From Streptomyces olivoverticillatus (GTDB lineage: Bacteria > Actinomycetota > Actinomycetes > Streptomycetales > Streptomycetaceae): a DNA stretch of 64,000 nucleotides. The notes under the pieces were generated by a model. It was not told the origin of the DNA, ran no database searches, and saw nothing but the letters and a program-made list of their open reading frames with translations. The stretch covers positions 62,001 through 126,000 of the forward strand of contig NZ_JACHJH010000009.1 of NCBI RefSeq assembly GCF_014203555.1. Direction: 5' to 3'. Shown in pieces: positions 45,123 through 53,940 of this stretch. A program made the position numbers and the translations under genes. Every line of letters begins with the position of its first letter. The first letter of the stretch is position 1.

Positions 45123-45838
45123 ACGGTGACGGCGAAGCGGTGCGCGAGGGCGGCCGCATTTCCACGCACGCCGTGTGCACGGCGATCCGCGACGACATCG
45201 TCGCCGGTGTCTTCCCGCCCGGCAGCCGGCTCATCGAGGAGCTGCTGGCCCGCCGCTACGGCGTCTCCCGGGTCCCGGTGCGCGAAGCGCTGCGCACCCT
45301 GGCCTCCGAGGGCTTCGTGACCACCCGCAGACATGCGGGCGCCTGCGTGGCCGAGCCCACCGAACAGGAGGCCGCGGACCTGCTCGACATCCGCGCCCTG
45401 CTGGAGCCGCTGGGCGCCGCGCGCGCCGCGCAGCGGCGCACGGAGGCGCATCTGAAGGTCCTGCGCGGCCTGGTCCGGCTCGGGCAGGAGCGGGCGCGCG
45501 CGGGCCGCATCGGCGAACTGCGCCCCCTGGGCGACTGGTTCGACGAGACGCTCGCCCAGGCCTCCGGCAGCCCCAGCCTCGCCTCACTGCTCACCCAGCT
45601 CCGGCGCAAGATCGCCTGGGTGTACGCGGCCGACCCCGCCGTGCGGCCCGTGGAAACGTGGCAGACGTGCGGCGCCCTGGTCGACGCGGTGGCCCGCGGG
45701 GACGTCGAGCGGGCCCGCTCGCTGGCCGCCGCCCGCGCCGAGCGTTCGCCCGGGGAATTCCGGCTGCGGCGCCCGGTCCGTGCGAACCGCGTGCGGGCTC
45801 CGAAACAATCCGTAAACACCGCCGCTGCCCGTTCTTAA
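45119..45838 (+). CDS. GntR-family transcriptional regulator (FCD)
   Basis: A 239-residue regulator. The winged helix-turn-helix is CTAIRDDIVAGVFPPGSRLIEELLARRYGVSRVPVREALRTLASEGFV (about residues 20-68), followed by a helical FCD-type effector domain (ADLLDIRALLEPLGAARAA, FDETLAQASGSPSLASLLTQLRRKI). The FCD metal-binding histidines seem largely missing (no DxxFH), so ligand binding may differ from the typical family. The C-terminal 40 residues are Arg/Ala-rich. The GTG start lacks its own Shine-Dalgarno and overlaps a small leader ORF. It is convergent with ptsH. Target genes are unknown. Confidence 0.85.
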   Translation: MNGDGEAVREGGRISTHAVCTAIRDDIVAGVFPPGSRLIEELLARRYGVSRVPVREALRTLASEGFVTTRRHAGACVAEPTEQEAADLLDIRALLEPLGAARAAQRRTEAHLKVLRGLVRLGQERARAGRIGELRPLGDWFDETLAQASGSPSLASLLTQLRRKIAWVYAADPAVRPVETWQTCGALVDAVARGDVERARSLAAARAERSPGEFRLRRPVRANRVRAPKQSVNTAAARS

Positions 45839-45847
45839 CAGCGGTCC

Positions 45848-45880
45848 GCTATTCCCGGGTGAATATCGCCGGGGAATAGC
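45848..45880 (+). terminator. Hairpin after the GntR gene
   Basis: GCTATTCCCGG pairs with CCGGGGAATAGC, an 11-bp stem with one bulged G, starting ten bases after the stop codon. Confidence 0.65.
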
Positions 45881-45920
45881 GCACGGGTCGCGCGGATGTC
45901 TGCCCGTGCTTGTCCACGAC

Positions 45921-45956
45921 GAAGCCGCGGCGGCCTCAATCGGCGGCCGCGGCTTC
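45921..45956. terminator. Hairpin between convergent GntR gene and ptsH
   Basis: A perfect 11-bp stem GAAGCCGCGGC/GCCGCGGCTTC with a 14-base loop. It lies just past the ptsH stop (minus strand) and probably terminates ptsH. Confidence 0.8.
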
Positions 45957-45977
45957 ACCGCAGGTGATTCCGGTGAA

Positions 45978-46259
45978 TCAGACGGTCTCCGGGAGCTCCT
46001 CGAGCCCCTCGGCGACCAGCTTGGCAAGGCGGTCGAGCGCGACCTCGGCGCCGTCGGCCTCGGAGGCCAGGACGATCTCCTCGCCACCCTGGGCGCCCAG
46101 GCCCAGCACGGCCAGCATGGAGGCGGCGTTGACGGGGTTGCCGTCCGCCTTGGCGATCGTGACCGGCACGCCCGAAGCGGTCGCCGCACGGACGAAGACC
46201 GAGGCGGGCCGGGCGTGCAGGCCCTCGGCCCAGCCGACGTTTACGCGGCGCTCAACCAT
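45978..46259 (-). CDS. ptsH: Phosphocarrier protein HPr of the PTS
   Basis: A 93-residue HPr, the phosphoryl carrier between enzyme I and the sugar-specific EIIA proteins of the phosphotransferase system. The phosphorylated residue is His15 in GLHARPAS. The regulatory serine region is at Ser47 in NAASMLAVLGLG. Length and N-terminus (MVERRVNVGWAEGLHARPAS) fit the Streptomyces protein. I chose the ATG preceded by AAGGG; a TTG five codons earlier is unlikely. A DasR-type operator lies just upstream, consistent with the known control of PTS genes by the N-acetylglucosamine regulator DasR. Confidence 0.95.
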   Translation of the reverse strand: MVERRVNVGWAEGLHARPASVFVRAATASGVPVTIAKADGNPVNAASMLAVLGLGAQGGEEIVLASEADGAEVALDRLAKLVAEGLEELPETV

Positions 46260-46283
46260 GGTGATGCCCTTCAAGTCGAGAGT

Positions 46284-46299
46284 AGTTGTCTAGACCATT
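46284..46299. promoter_or_regulatory. DasR-responsive element (dre) upstream of ptsH
   Basis: AGTTGTCTAGACCATT matches the 16-bp dre consensus (ACTGGTCTAGACCACT, with C/G variation near the ends) at 14 of 16 positions by my count, including the central GTCTAGACCA. It lies 25-40 bases upstream of the ptsH start. DasR regulation of ptsH is established in S. coelicolor. Confidence 0.8.
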
Positions 46300-46411
46300 G
46301 TGGCACGGGGTGCGCAGTGCTCCGGCGCGCGCCCGCGCGAGGGCCGTCCGGCCCCGCGCACGGGGACGGACGGTGCTCCTGGCTGTCGGTGCCCCGCCGT
46401 ACGCTGGCCCC

Positions 46412-49177
46412 ATGCAGACGCCGTCCGAGCATGCGTACCCGAGCCACTGGGAAGCCGATGTCGTGCTGCGCGACGGCGGCACCGCACAGATCCGTCCCAT
46501 CACCCCCGACGACGCACAGCGCCTGGTCGACTTCTACGAACAGGTCTCGGACGAGTCCAAGTACTACCGCTTCTTCGCCCCCTACCCCCGGCTCTCCGAC
46601 CGGGACGTGCACCGCTTCACCCACCACGACTACGTCGACCGCGTCGGCCTGGCCGCCACCGTCGGCGGCGAGTTCATCGCCACCGTCCGCTACGACCGCA
46701 CCGACGGCGGCGGACACCCCGCCTCCCCGCCCGCGGGCGAGGCCGAGGTCGCCTTCCTCGTCCAGGACGCCCATCAGGGCCGCGGCGTCGCCTCCGCCCT
46801 GCTGGAGCACATCGCCGCTGTCGCCCGCGAGCGCTCGATCAGGCGCTTCGCCGCCGAGGTGCTGCCCGCCAACAGCAAGATGATCAAGGTGTTCACGGAT
46901 GCGGGCTACACCCAGAAGCGCAGCTTCGAGGACGGCGTCGTCCGCCTGGAATTCGACCTCGAACCCACCGACAAGTCCCTCGCCGTCCAGCGCGCCCGCG
47001 AGCGGCACGCCGAGGCCCGCTCCGTCCAGCGCCTCCTCGCCCCCGGCTCCGTCGCCGTCATCGGCACCGGCCGCGAGCCCGGCGGTGTGGGCCGCACGGT
47101 CCTGCGCAATGTGCTCGCGGGCGGCTTCACCGGCCGTACGTACGCCGTCAACCGGGCCTTTCCCGAAGGGCTTTCCCGGCTAGAGCCCGAGGGCGTGCCC
47201 GCCCACCGCTCCGTCCGCGAGATCGCGGACCCGGTCGACCTCGCCGTCATCGCCGTGCCCGCCGAGCACGTGCCGCAAGCCGTCGACGACTGCGGCGAGC
47301 ACGGTGTCCAGGGGCTCGTGGTCCTCTCCGCCGGATATGCCGAGAGCGGCCCGGCCGGCCGGGGCCGCCAGCGCGAGCTGGTCCGCCGAGCCCGCTCGTA
47401 CGGCATGCGGGTCATCGGGCCCAACGCCTTCGGCCTGGTGAACACCGCCGAAGCCGTCCGGCTCAACGCCTCGCTCTCGCCCGAGCTGCCAGCCCCCGGC
47501 CGGGTCGGCCTGTTCAGCCAGTCCGGCGCGATCGGCATCGCCCTCCTCGGCGGGCTGCACCGGCGCGCCGCCGGGCTCGTCGGCGTCTCCACCTTCGTCT
47601 CCGCCGGAAACCGCGCCGACGTCTCGGGCAACGACTTCCTCCAGTACTGGCACGACGACCCGGACACCGACGTCGCCCTGATGTACCTGGAGTCCATCGG
47701 CAATCCCCGGAAGTTCGCCCGCCTCGCCCGGCGCACCTCTGCCCGCAAGCCGCTCGTCGTCGTCAAGGGCGCCCGGCACGGCGCCGCCGCCCCCGCCGGG
47801 CACGCCGTGCGCAGCACCCGCCTGCCCGACGCCACCGTCTCCGACCTGCTCCGGCAGGCGGGCGTCATCCGCGTGGACACCGTCACCGAACTGGCCGACA
47901 CCGGGCTGCTGCTGGCCGCCCAGCCGCTCCCCGAGGGCCCCCGCGTGGCCATCCTCGGCAATTCCGAGTCCCTGGCCCTGCTCACCTACGACGCCTGTCT
48001 CACCGACGGCCTGCGGCCGCTGCTGCCCCGCGACCTGACCACCGCCGCCACCCCGGCCGACTTCCGCGCCGCCCTCGCCGAGGCCCTCGCCGACCGGGCC
48101 TGCGACGCCGTCGTCGTCACCGCCATTCCCTGGGTCGGCGACGCCTCGGCCGCCGAGCTGGCGGGCGCGCTGCGGGAAGCGGTCGCCCAGGCCCCGGCCG
48201 CCAAGCCCGTGGCCGTCGTCCACCTGGAGATCCCGGGCCTCGCCGAGGCGCTGGCCGCCCCGCCCACCCCGCCGCCCGCCGACGGCGAGCCCGCCCCCGC
48301 CGTCCGGATACCGGCCTACCCCGCCGCCGAGCGGGCCGTGGGCGCCCTCGCCGAGGCCGTGCGCTACGCGCGCTGGCGGCGCCAGGCCGCCGAGCCCGGC
48401 CGGGTCCCCGAGTACGAGGACATCGACGAGGCGGGCGCCACCGCCGACATCGAGGTGCTGCTCAAGGCGCACGGCGCGAAGGGCCCCCGCGCCGTCACCC
48501 TCTCCGCCGCCGACACCCAGCGCCTCCTCGCCCGCTACGGCATCGCCGTGCTGCCCGCGCTGCCCGCCCCCGACCCGGACAGCGCCGTCGGCGCCGCCCG
48601 CCGCCTCGGCTTCCCCGTGGCCCTCAAGCCCACCGCCCCGCACCTGCGGCACCGGGCCGACCTCGGCGGCGTCCGCCTCGACCTCGGCAGCGAGACGGAA
48701 CTGCGCAGGGCGTACGCCGAGTTGACCGAGCTGCTCGGCAAGCCGGAGGAGATCCGCCTGGTCGTGCAGTCGATGGCCCCCCGCGGCGTCGACACGGTCG
48801 TACGGGCCGCCATCGACCCGGCGGCCGGCGCCGTGCTCTCCTTCGGGCTGGCCGGGGCGCCCTCGCTGCTGCTCGGCGACACCGCACACCGCCTGGTGCC
48901 GGCCACCGACCGCGACGCCGCCGAGCTGATCCGCTCGGTGCGCACCGCCCCGCTCCTCTTCGGCTGGCGAGGCTCCGCCCCCGTCGACACCCCGGCCTTG
49001 GAGGAGCTGCTGCTCCGGGTCTCCCGCCTGGTCGACGATCACCCGGAGGTCGTCGGCGCCGACCTGGAGCCGGTGATCGTCGCGCCGCAGGGGGTGCACA
49101 TCCTGGGCTCCTCTGTGCGCCTGGCGCCCCGCCCGGCCCGCACCGACCTCGGTCCGCGCAGCCTGCCGTCGTATTAG
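46412..49177 (+). CDS. GNAT acetyltransferase-NDP-forming acyl-CoA synthetase fusion (Pat-like)
   Basis: A 921-residue fusion. The N-terminal GNAT domain (about 10-175) has the acetyl-CoA loop in VQDAHQGRGVASALLEHIA. It is followed by a CoA-binding Rossmann domain (VAVIGTGREPGGVG), succinyl-CoA-ligase-like domains (IGPNAFGLVN, GLFSQSGAIGIALL) and a C-terminal ATP-grasp domain (LKAHGAKGPRAV, GFPVALKPTAPHLRHRADLGGV). The segment that normally holds the phospho-histidine (SHTGALAG type) is altered to AGHAVRSTR, suggesting the synthetase half is regulatory. This order, GNAT first, is that of the S. lividans protein lysine acetyltransferase PatA, which acetylates and inactivates acyl-CoA synthetases. 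Orthology is inferred from layout. Confidence 0.85.
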   Translation: MQTPSEHAYPSHWEADVVLRDGGTAQIRPITPDDAQRLVDFYEQVSDESKYYRFFAPYPRLSDRDVHRFTHHDYVDRVGLAATVGGEFIATVRYDRTDGGGHPASPPAGEAEVAFLVQDAHQGRGVASALLEHIAAVARERSIRRFAAEVLPANSKMIKVFTDAGYTQKRSFEDGVVRLEFDLEPTDKSLAVQRARERHAEARSVQRLLAPGSVAVIGTGREPGGVGRTVLRNVLAGGFTGRTYAVNRAFPEGLSRLEPEGVPAHRSVREIADPVDLAVIAVPAEHVPQAVDDCGEHGVQGLVVLSAGYAESGPAGRGRQRELVRRARSYGMRVIGPNAFGLVNTAEAVRLNASLSPELPAPGRVGLFSQSGAIGIALLGGLHRRAAGLVGVSTFVSAGNRADVSGNDFLQYWHDDPDTDVALMYLESIGNPRKFARLARRTSARKPLVVVKGARHGAAAPAGHAVRSTRLPDATVSDLLRQAGVIRVDTVTELADTGLLLAAQPLPEGPRVAILGNSESLALLTYDACLTDGLRPLLPRDLTTAATPADFRAALAEALADRACDAVVVTAIPWVGDASAAELAGALREAVAQAPAAKPVAVVHLEIPGLAEALAAPPTPPPADGEPAPAVRIPAYPAAERAVGALAEAVRYARWRRQAAEPGRVPEYEDIDEAGATADIEVLLKAHGAKGPRAVTLSAADTQRLLARYGIAVLPALPAPDPDSAVGAARRLGFPVALKPTAPHLRHRADLGGVRLDLGSETELRRAYAELTELLGKPEEIRLVVQSMAPRGVDTVVRAAIDPAAGAVLSFGLAGAPSLLLGDTAHRLVPATDRDAAELIRSVRTAPLLFGWRGSAPVDTPALEELLLRVSRLVDDHPEVVGADLEPVIVAPQGVHILGSSVRLAPRPARTDLGPRSLPSY

Positions 49178-49295
49178 AGGGTGCCCGCGGCGGGCCGCGA
49201 ACCACCGGCCGGACGTGACGCGGAGCACCCACGGCGGCGGGAACCACCGGGCAGGCCCCGGCAGCGGGGCCCTGTACGCCCCGTAGGATGGGCGT

Positions 49296-49883
49296 ATGGC
49301 GAAGACCGGTACGACGACCCAGGGGCTGCGCGCGGCCATCGAGCGCAGCGGCTACTACCCGGCCCTCGTGGCCGAGGCGGTTGAGGCCGCCGTGGGCGGG
49401 GAGCCGGTCGTGTCGTACCTGGTGCACCAGGAGACGACGTTCGACTCCAACGAGGTCCGCCGCCATGTGACCGTGCTCGTCCTCACCGGCACCCGCTTCA
49501 TCGTCAGCCACACCGACGAGCAGGCGGCCGACGGCACCTCGCCGTCCCCCTACGCCACGACCTCGACCGAGTCGGTCAAGCTCGACCGGATCTCCTCCGT
49601 CGTGCTCAGCCGCGTCGTCGCCAACCCCGAGTCCTACACCCCGGGCACCCTGCCCCGCGAGGTCGTCCTCACCATCGGCTGGGGCGCGGTCTCCCGGATC
49701 GACCTGGAGCCCGCCGCCTGCGGCGACCCCAACTGCGACGCCGACCACGGCTACACCGGCTCCTCCACCGCCGACGACCTCAGCCTGCGGGTGAGCGAGG
49801 CCGGTGACGGCCCGGACACCGTCCGCCAGACCCTGGCCTTCGCCCAGGCCCTCTCCGAAGCGACCGTGGCGACCTCCCGCTGA
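49296..49883 (+). CDS. DUF5998 family protein
   Basis: A 195-residue soluble protein of the actinobacterial DUF5998 family. It starts MAKTGTTTQGLRAAIERSGYYP. Conserved-looking parts are VVSYLVHQETTFDSNEVRRHVTVLVLT and a small ACGDPNCDADHGY motif that could bind a metal. No signal or membrane segment. Function unknown. Its stop overlaps the start of the phosphodiesterase gene (TGATG), so the two are coupled. Confidence 0.8.
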   Translation: MAKTGTTTQGLRAAIERSGYYPALVAEAVEAAVGGEPVVSYLVHQETTFDSNEVRRHVTVLVLTGTRFIVSHTDEQAADGTSPSPYATTSTESVKLDRISSVVLSRVVANPESYTPGTLPREVVLTIGWGAVSRIDLEPAACGDPNCDADHGYTGSSTADDLSLRVSEAGDGPDTVRQTLAFAQALSEATVATSR

Positions 49884-51091
49884 TGTCACATCCGACGATG
49901 GCGGGCACGGCCTGGCACGACCCCAACCCGCTGGACCCCCGGTCCGCACCGCTGCCGCGCTACGGCACCGGCTCGCTCGCCGATCTGCTGCCCTCCGTCG
50001 CGGCGGGCCTGGGCGTGCCCGGACTCTCCTCCGGCCTGGAGCTCGCGCCCGCCGACCGGGTCTGCGTGTTCCTGATCGACGGCCTGGGCTGGGAGCTGCT
50101 GCGGGCGCACCCCGACGAAGCGCCGTTCCTGCACTCGCTGATGGCGACCTCGATGAACGGCACCGGCTCGCCCATGACCGCCGGTTTCCCGTCCACCACC
50201 GCGACCTCCCTCGCCTCGGTCGGCACGGGCCTGCCGCCGGGGGCGCACGGCCTGGCCGGCTACACCGTCGCCGATCCGGCCACCGGGCAGCTGATGAACC
50301 AGCTGCGCTGGCGCCCGTGGACCGACCCGCACGTCTGGCAGCCCTACCCGACCGTCTTCCAGCTCGCGGACGCCGCCGGGGTGGCCACCTGCCAGGTCTC
50401 CGCGCCGGACTTCGAGCACACCCCGCTGACGAAGATCGCGCTCAGCGGCGGCACCTTCCACGGCCGCCTCTCCGGAGAGGAGCGGATGGACTTCGCCGCC
50501 CAGCGGCTGGGCGCCGCCGACCGCTCGCTCGTCTACACCTACTACAGCGAGGTGGACGGCAAGGGCCACCGCTTCGGCGTCGACTCCGAGGAGTGGCGCG
50601 GCCAGTTGATGTACGTCGACCTGCTGGCCCGGCGGCTGGCCGAGCAGCTGCCGCCGCGCTCAGCGCTGTACGTCACCGCCGACCACGGCATGATCGACAT
50701 CCCGTTCGACCCGGAGTCGAGGATCGACTTCGACGAGGACTGGGAGCTGCGGGCCGGAGTGGCGCTGCTCGGCGGCGAGGCCCGCGCCCGGCACGTCTAC
50801 GCGGTGCCCGGCGCCGCCGCCGACGTCCTGGCCGTGTGGCGCGAGGTGCTCGGCGAGCAGATGTGGGTCGCGGGGCGGGACGAGGCGATCGAGGCAGGCT
50901 GGTTCGGTCCGCCCGGACAGGGCGTAGACGACAGGGTGTACGCGCGGATCGGCGATGTGGTCGCCGCCGCCCGTGACGACATCGCCGTCGTCGCGACCGA
51001 GACCGAGCCCAACGAGTCGAAGATGGTCGGACTGCACGGTTCGATGACGCCCGTCGAACAGCTGGTGCCCCTCCTCGAAGTACGCTCCTGA
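49883..51091 (+). CDS. Alkaline phosphatase superfamily phosphodiesterase (nucleotide pyrophosphatase type)
   Basis: A 402-residue member of the alkaline phosphatase superfamily, phosphodiesterase/nucleotide pyrophosphatase branch. Metal-binding and catalytic features are seen: an aspartate in VCVFLIDGLGWELL, the nucleophile threonine in GFPSTTATSLAS, then GAHGLAGYTV, and further metal ligands in YSEVDGKGHRFG and TADHGMIDIPFD. No signal peptide was seen, so it is probably cytoplasmic. The substrate is unknown. It is translationally coupled to DUF5998. Confidence 0.85.
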   Translation: MSHPTMAGTAWHDPNPLDPRSAPLPRYGTGSLADLLPSVAAGLGVPGLSSGLELAPADRVCVFLIDGLGWELLRAHPDEAPFLHSLMATSMNGTGSPMTAGFPSTTATSLASVGTGLPPGAHGLAGYTVADPATGQLMNQLRWRPWTDPHVWQPYPTVFQLADAAGVATCQVSAPDFEHTPLTKIALSGGTFHGRLSGEERMDFAAQRLGAADRSLVYTYYSEVDGKGHRFGVDSEEWRGQLMYVDLLARRLAEQLPPRSALYVTADHGMIDIPFDPESRIDFDEDWELRAGVALLGGEARARHVYAVPGAAADVLAVWREVLGEQMWVAGRDEAIEAGWFGPPGQGVDDRVYARIGDVVAAARDDIAVVATETEPNESKMVGLHGSMTPVEQLVPLLEVRS

Positions 51092-51097
51092 AGCGAA

Positions 51098-51130
51098 GGC
51101 CGCCCCAGCGCCGCCGCGCACCGGGCGGCC
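51098..51130 (+). terminator. Possible hairpin after the phosphodiesterase gene
   Basis: GGCCGCCC pairs with GGGCGGCC across a 17-base loop, seven bases after the stop. Moderate strength. Confidence 0.5.
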
Positions 51131-51185
51131 GCCCCCGCACGACCCCTCACCGATGTACCGACCTATGAAAGGCATTGGCCTTCCC

Positions 51186-51875
51186 ATGCCCGAGCTGGTG
51201 TTCTTCTCCGGAACCATGGACTGTGGTAAGAGCACCCTCGCTCTGCAGATCGAGCACAACCGCTCGACCCGCGGCCTGCAGGGCATGATCTTCACGCGCA
51301 ACGACCGCGCGGGGGAAGGGAAGCTGTCCTCACGGCTCGGCCTGGTCACCGACTCCGTCGAGGCGGGGGAGGGGTTCGACTTCTACGCGCACCTGGTCGC
51401 GCACCTCTCGGCGGGCCGCCGCGCCGACTACGTCATTTGCGACGAGGCCCAGTTCCTCGCCCCGGAGCAGATCGATCAGCTGGCCCGGATCGTGGACGAC
51501 CTCGAACTCGACGTCTTCGCCTTCGGCATCACCACCGACTTCCGCACCAAGCTCTTCCCCGGCTCGCAGCGCCTGGTCGAACTCGCCGACCGCATCGAGG
51601 TCCTCCAGGTGGAGGCGCTGTGCTGGTGCGGGGCGCGTGCCACGCACAACGCCCGTACGATCGGCGGACAAATGGTCGTCGAGGGTGCGCAGGTCGTGGT
51701 CGGCGACGTCAACCAGCCGGAATCGGCGGTCGGTTACGAGGTGCTGTGCCGTCGCCATCACCGTCGGCGGCTGACCGCGGCCGCCGCGCACGCCGCCGCG
51801 CTCTCGCCCGACGTGCTTCCGGTGGATCCCGAGGAATCCTCCGCCGGTATCAGCGTGCCGACCGCCGCAGTGTGA
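51186..51875 (+). CDS. tdk: Thymidine kinase (type II, zinc-containing)
   Basis: A 229-residue thymidine kinase of the bacterial/human TK1 type, phosphorylating thymidine with ATP in the salvage pathway. Walker A is GTMDCGKST (9-17), the DEAQ motif is ICDEAQFL, and the lasso loop binds zinc through CWCG and the later LCRRHH (C-x-C ... C-x2-H). The first in-frame codons MYRPMKGIGL upstream have no clear site; I chose MPELVFFSG, the usual start. The C-terminal tail is extended by about 30 residues. Its 3' end overlaps that of the convergent VOC gene by 26 bases. Confidence 0.9.
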   Translation: MPELVFFSGTMDCGKSTLALQIEHNRSTRGLQGMIFTRNDRAGEGKLSSRLGLVTDSVEAGEGFDFYAHLVAHLSAGRRADYVICDEAQFLAPEQIDQLARIVDDLELDVFAFGITTDFRTKLFPGSQRLVELADRIEVLQVEALCWCGARATHNARTIGGQMVVEGAQVVVGDVNQPESAVGYEVLCRRHHRRRLTAAAAHAAALSPDVLPVDPEESSAGISVPTAAV

Positions 51876-52674
51876 AGAGCGCGCCCTCGGGGTCGGCGAC
51901 CGTGACGATCCGTCCGGCCGCCGTGTCCTCCGGGGCGCCCACCACCCGTCCGCCCAGGGCGGCGACGCGCTTGGCGGCGGCGTCCGCGTCCGCGACTTCG
52001 AAGTGCGTCATCCAGTGCGGGTGCCGCAGTCTCGTGCCCACGCCGCGGACGGCTGCGACGGGACGGCCGTCCAGGTGCAGCATCAGGCTGTCGGTGTCCA
52101 CCTCGTCCATCGGCTTCATCTCGTATTCGAACAGCGCGCGGTAGAACTTCACCACCACGGACGCGTCGTGCGTCACCAGTTCGTGCCAGACCGGGGTGCC
52201 GGGCACGCCCGTCAGCTGGGGGCCCATCAGTTTCTGGCCCTGCCAGACACCGAACGGGGCGCCCGCCGGATCAGCGGCCAGCACCAGCCGCCCCGCGTCC
52301 TCGGCCGCGAGCGGGCCCACCCCGACAGTGCCGCCGGAGCAGCGGATCCACTCCGCCGACGCGTCCGCGTCGTCGCTGGCGAGATACGTCGTCCAGGAGT
52401 TCGACAGCTTCCGGTCCGGCGGCAGCTCGCCCAGCCCGGCGACGTCGTGACCCTCGATCGTGGCGCGGACGTAGGGGCCCAGTTGACGCGGGCCGGGGCT
52501 GTAGTACGACCAGCCGAACAACTCCCCGTAGAACTCCTGGGTCGCCTCCAGGTCGTGCACCAGGAGACTGGTCCAGCAAGGAGTGCCCGGTGTCTGCCGC
52601 CGGGTCTCCTCCTCACCGCTCGCCCGGACGCCGTCCGGGCGGTGCCCGCGGGAGGATCCCCATACCTCGGTCAT
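51850..52674 (-). CDS. VOC (glyoxalase/dioxygenase-fold) protein with two domains
   Basis: A 274-residue protein with two consecutive vicinal-oxygen-chelate domains. The first begins TPCWTSLLVHDLEATQEFYGELFGW, the second TPVWHELVTHDASVVVKFYRALF; each ends with a beta-rich part such as VTVADPEGALFTLRRS. Members are enzymes or small-molecule binders; the substrate cannot be read. I chose the ATG with GGAGAGA upstream. It is divergent from the sulfurtransferase gene, and its last codons overlap the end of tdk on the other strand. Confidence 0.85.
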   Translation of the reverse strand: MTEVWGSSRGHRPDGVRASGEEETRRQTPGTPCWTSLLVHDLEATQEFYGELFGWSYYSPGPRQLGPYVRATIEGHDVAGLGELPPDRKLSNSWTTYLASDDADASAEWIRCSGGTVGVGPLAAEDAGRLVLAADPAGAPFGVWQGQKLMGPQLTGVPGTPVWHELVTHDASVVVKFYRALFEYEMKPMDEVDTDSLMLHLDGRPVAAVRGVGTRLRHPHWMTHFEVADADAAAKRVAALGGRVVGAPEDTAAGRIVTVADPEGALFTLRRSAR

Positions 52675-52947
52675 CGTCAGTCTCTCCTCGGCAAACCATG
52701 GTCGTGGCCGCGCGTCCCGCTCCGGTTGCGCGCGGGGTGGTACGGGACGGTGCCCGACCCAGATGCTTGCACCACCGGTCGTGACACGCCCCCCGGCCGC
52801 GCCGGATTTCACGGGTTCCCGCAGGAGAATGCCCGGATTCGCGGTGCGCTTCCGATTCCGCGCCGATCGGCGTCCAGTATCGATCAGCCGCGCATCGTCT
52901 GGCCAGGGGGCCATTCGGCGCAATGTCATCTACGTCAGGATGGGGGC
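52675..52947. promoter_or_regulatory. Divergent intergenic region between the VOC and sulfurtransferase genes
   Basis: About 270 bases. The part near the sulfurtransferase gene (ATGTCATCTACGTCAGGATG) is relatively AT-rich and could hold its promoter. No strong palindrome or small gene was seen. Confidence 0.35.
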
Positions 52948-53811
52948 ATGGATGACACCATCAGCAAACCTGCCGTCAACCCGACCATCAGCGCGACCGA
53001 ATGGGCGCACGAGTCCGCCGTCGAACGGCCGCCTGTCCTCCTGGACGTCCGCTACCAGCCCGGGGGGCCGGCGGGGCTTCCGGAGTACGAGGCGGGGCAC
53101 CTGCCCGGCGCCGTCTTTGTCGACATGGAGACGGCGTTCGCCGGTCCCGCCGGGTTGACGGGGCGTCACCCGCTGCCGGATCTCGCGGTGTTCGGCGCGG
53201 CCATGCGCGGTGCGGGCGTCCGTTCGGACCACCCGGTCGTCGTCTACGACGGCGGGCTGGGGTGGGCGGCCGCCCGTGCCTGGTGGATGCTGCGCTGGGC
53301 CGGGCACCGGGACGTCCGGGTGCTCGACGGGGGCCTCGCCGCGTGGACGGCGCAGGGCGGTGCGGTGACCACGGACGTTCCGGCCGTGCCGACGGGCGAC
53401 TTCGTGCCCGAGCCGGGGGCGCTGCCGCTCCTGGACGCGGACGGCGCGGCGGCGCTGGCGCGCCGCGGCCTGCTGTTCGACGCGCGGGCGGGGGAGCGGT
53501 ACCGGGGCGAGGTGGAGCCGCTCGACGCGGTCGCCGGGCACATCCCCGGCGCGGTCTCGGCTCCCACGATGGAGAACGTGACGGCCGACGGCAGCTTCCT
53601 TCCGGCGGCCGACCTGGCGGCCCGCTTCGCCGCACTGGGTGCGGCGGAGGCGACGGAAGTGGGCGTCTACTGCGGCTCCGGCGTCTCGGGCGCACACGAG
53701 GTGCTGGCTCTGGCGGTGGCGGGCATCCCGGCGGCGCTGTACGTGGGTTCGTGGAGCGAATGGTCGTCCGACCCGAACCGCCCGGTGGCGACGGGCCCGC
53801 AGCCGGGCTGA
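52948..53811 (+). CDS. Sulfurtransferase (two rhodanese domains)
   Basis: A 287-residue thiosulfate or 3-mercaptopyruvate sulfurtransferase. The N-terminal rhodanese domain (residues about 10-140) is catalytically inactive: the loop position is Asp101 in VVVYDGGLGWAAARAWW. The C-terminal domain has the active cysteine, Cys242, in VGVYCGSGVSGAHE. The signature LDVRYQPGGPAGLPEYEAGHLPGAVFVD near the start is typical. The CGSGVSG loop is closer to mercaptopyruvate-type enzymes, but the donor cannot be fixed from sequence. GGATGGGGG precedes the ATG. Confidence 0.9.
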   Translation: MDDTISKPAVNPTISATEWAHESAVERPPVLLDVRYQPGGPAGLPEYEAGHLPGAVFVDMETAFAGPAGLTGRHPLPDLAVFGAAMRGAGVRSDHPVVVYDGGLGWAAARAWWMLRWAGHRDVRVLDGGLAAWTAQGGAVTTDVPAVPTGDFVPEPGALPLLDADGAAALARRGLLFDARAGERYRGEVEPLDAVAGHIPGAVSAPTMENVTADGSFLPAADLAARFAALGAAEATEVGVYCGSGVSGAHEVLALAVAGIPAALYVGSWSEWSSDPNRPVATGPQPG

Positions 53812-53878
53812 CCGAGGAGGCGCGGCGCGTCCCCCGCGGCCGCTACCGGCTGCGGGAGCGCCGCCAGGACAGCGCAAC

Positions 53879-53924
53879 GCCCCCGAGAGCGGGACGGCCG
53901 TGCCGGGCCGTCGCCCTCGGGGGC
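53879..53924. terminator. Two-part hairpin between convergent sulfurtransferase and sepH genes
   Basis: The outer stem GCCCCCGAG/CTCGGGGGC encloses an inner stem GACGGCC/GGCCGTC, 17 bases from the sepH stop. Confidence 0.8.
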
Positions 53925-53940
53925 GCAGAGCGCGCTCACG

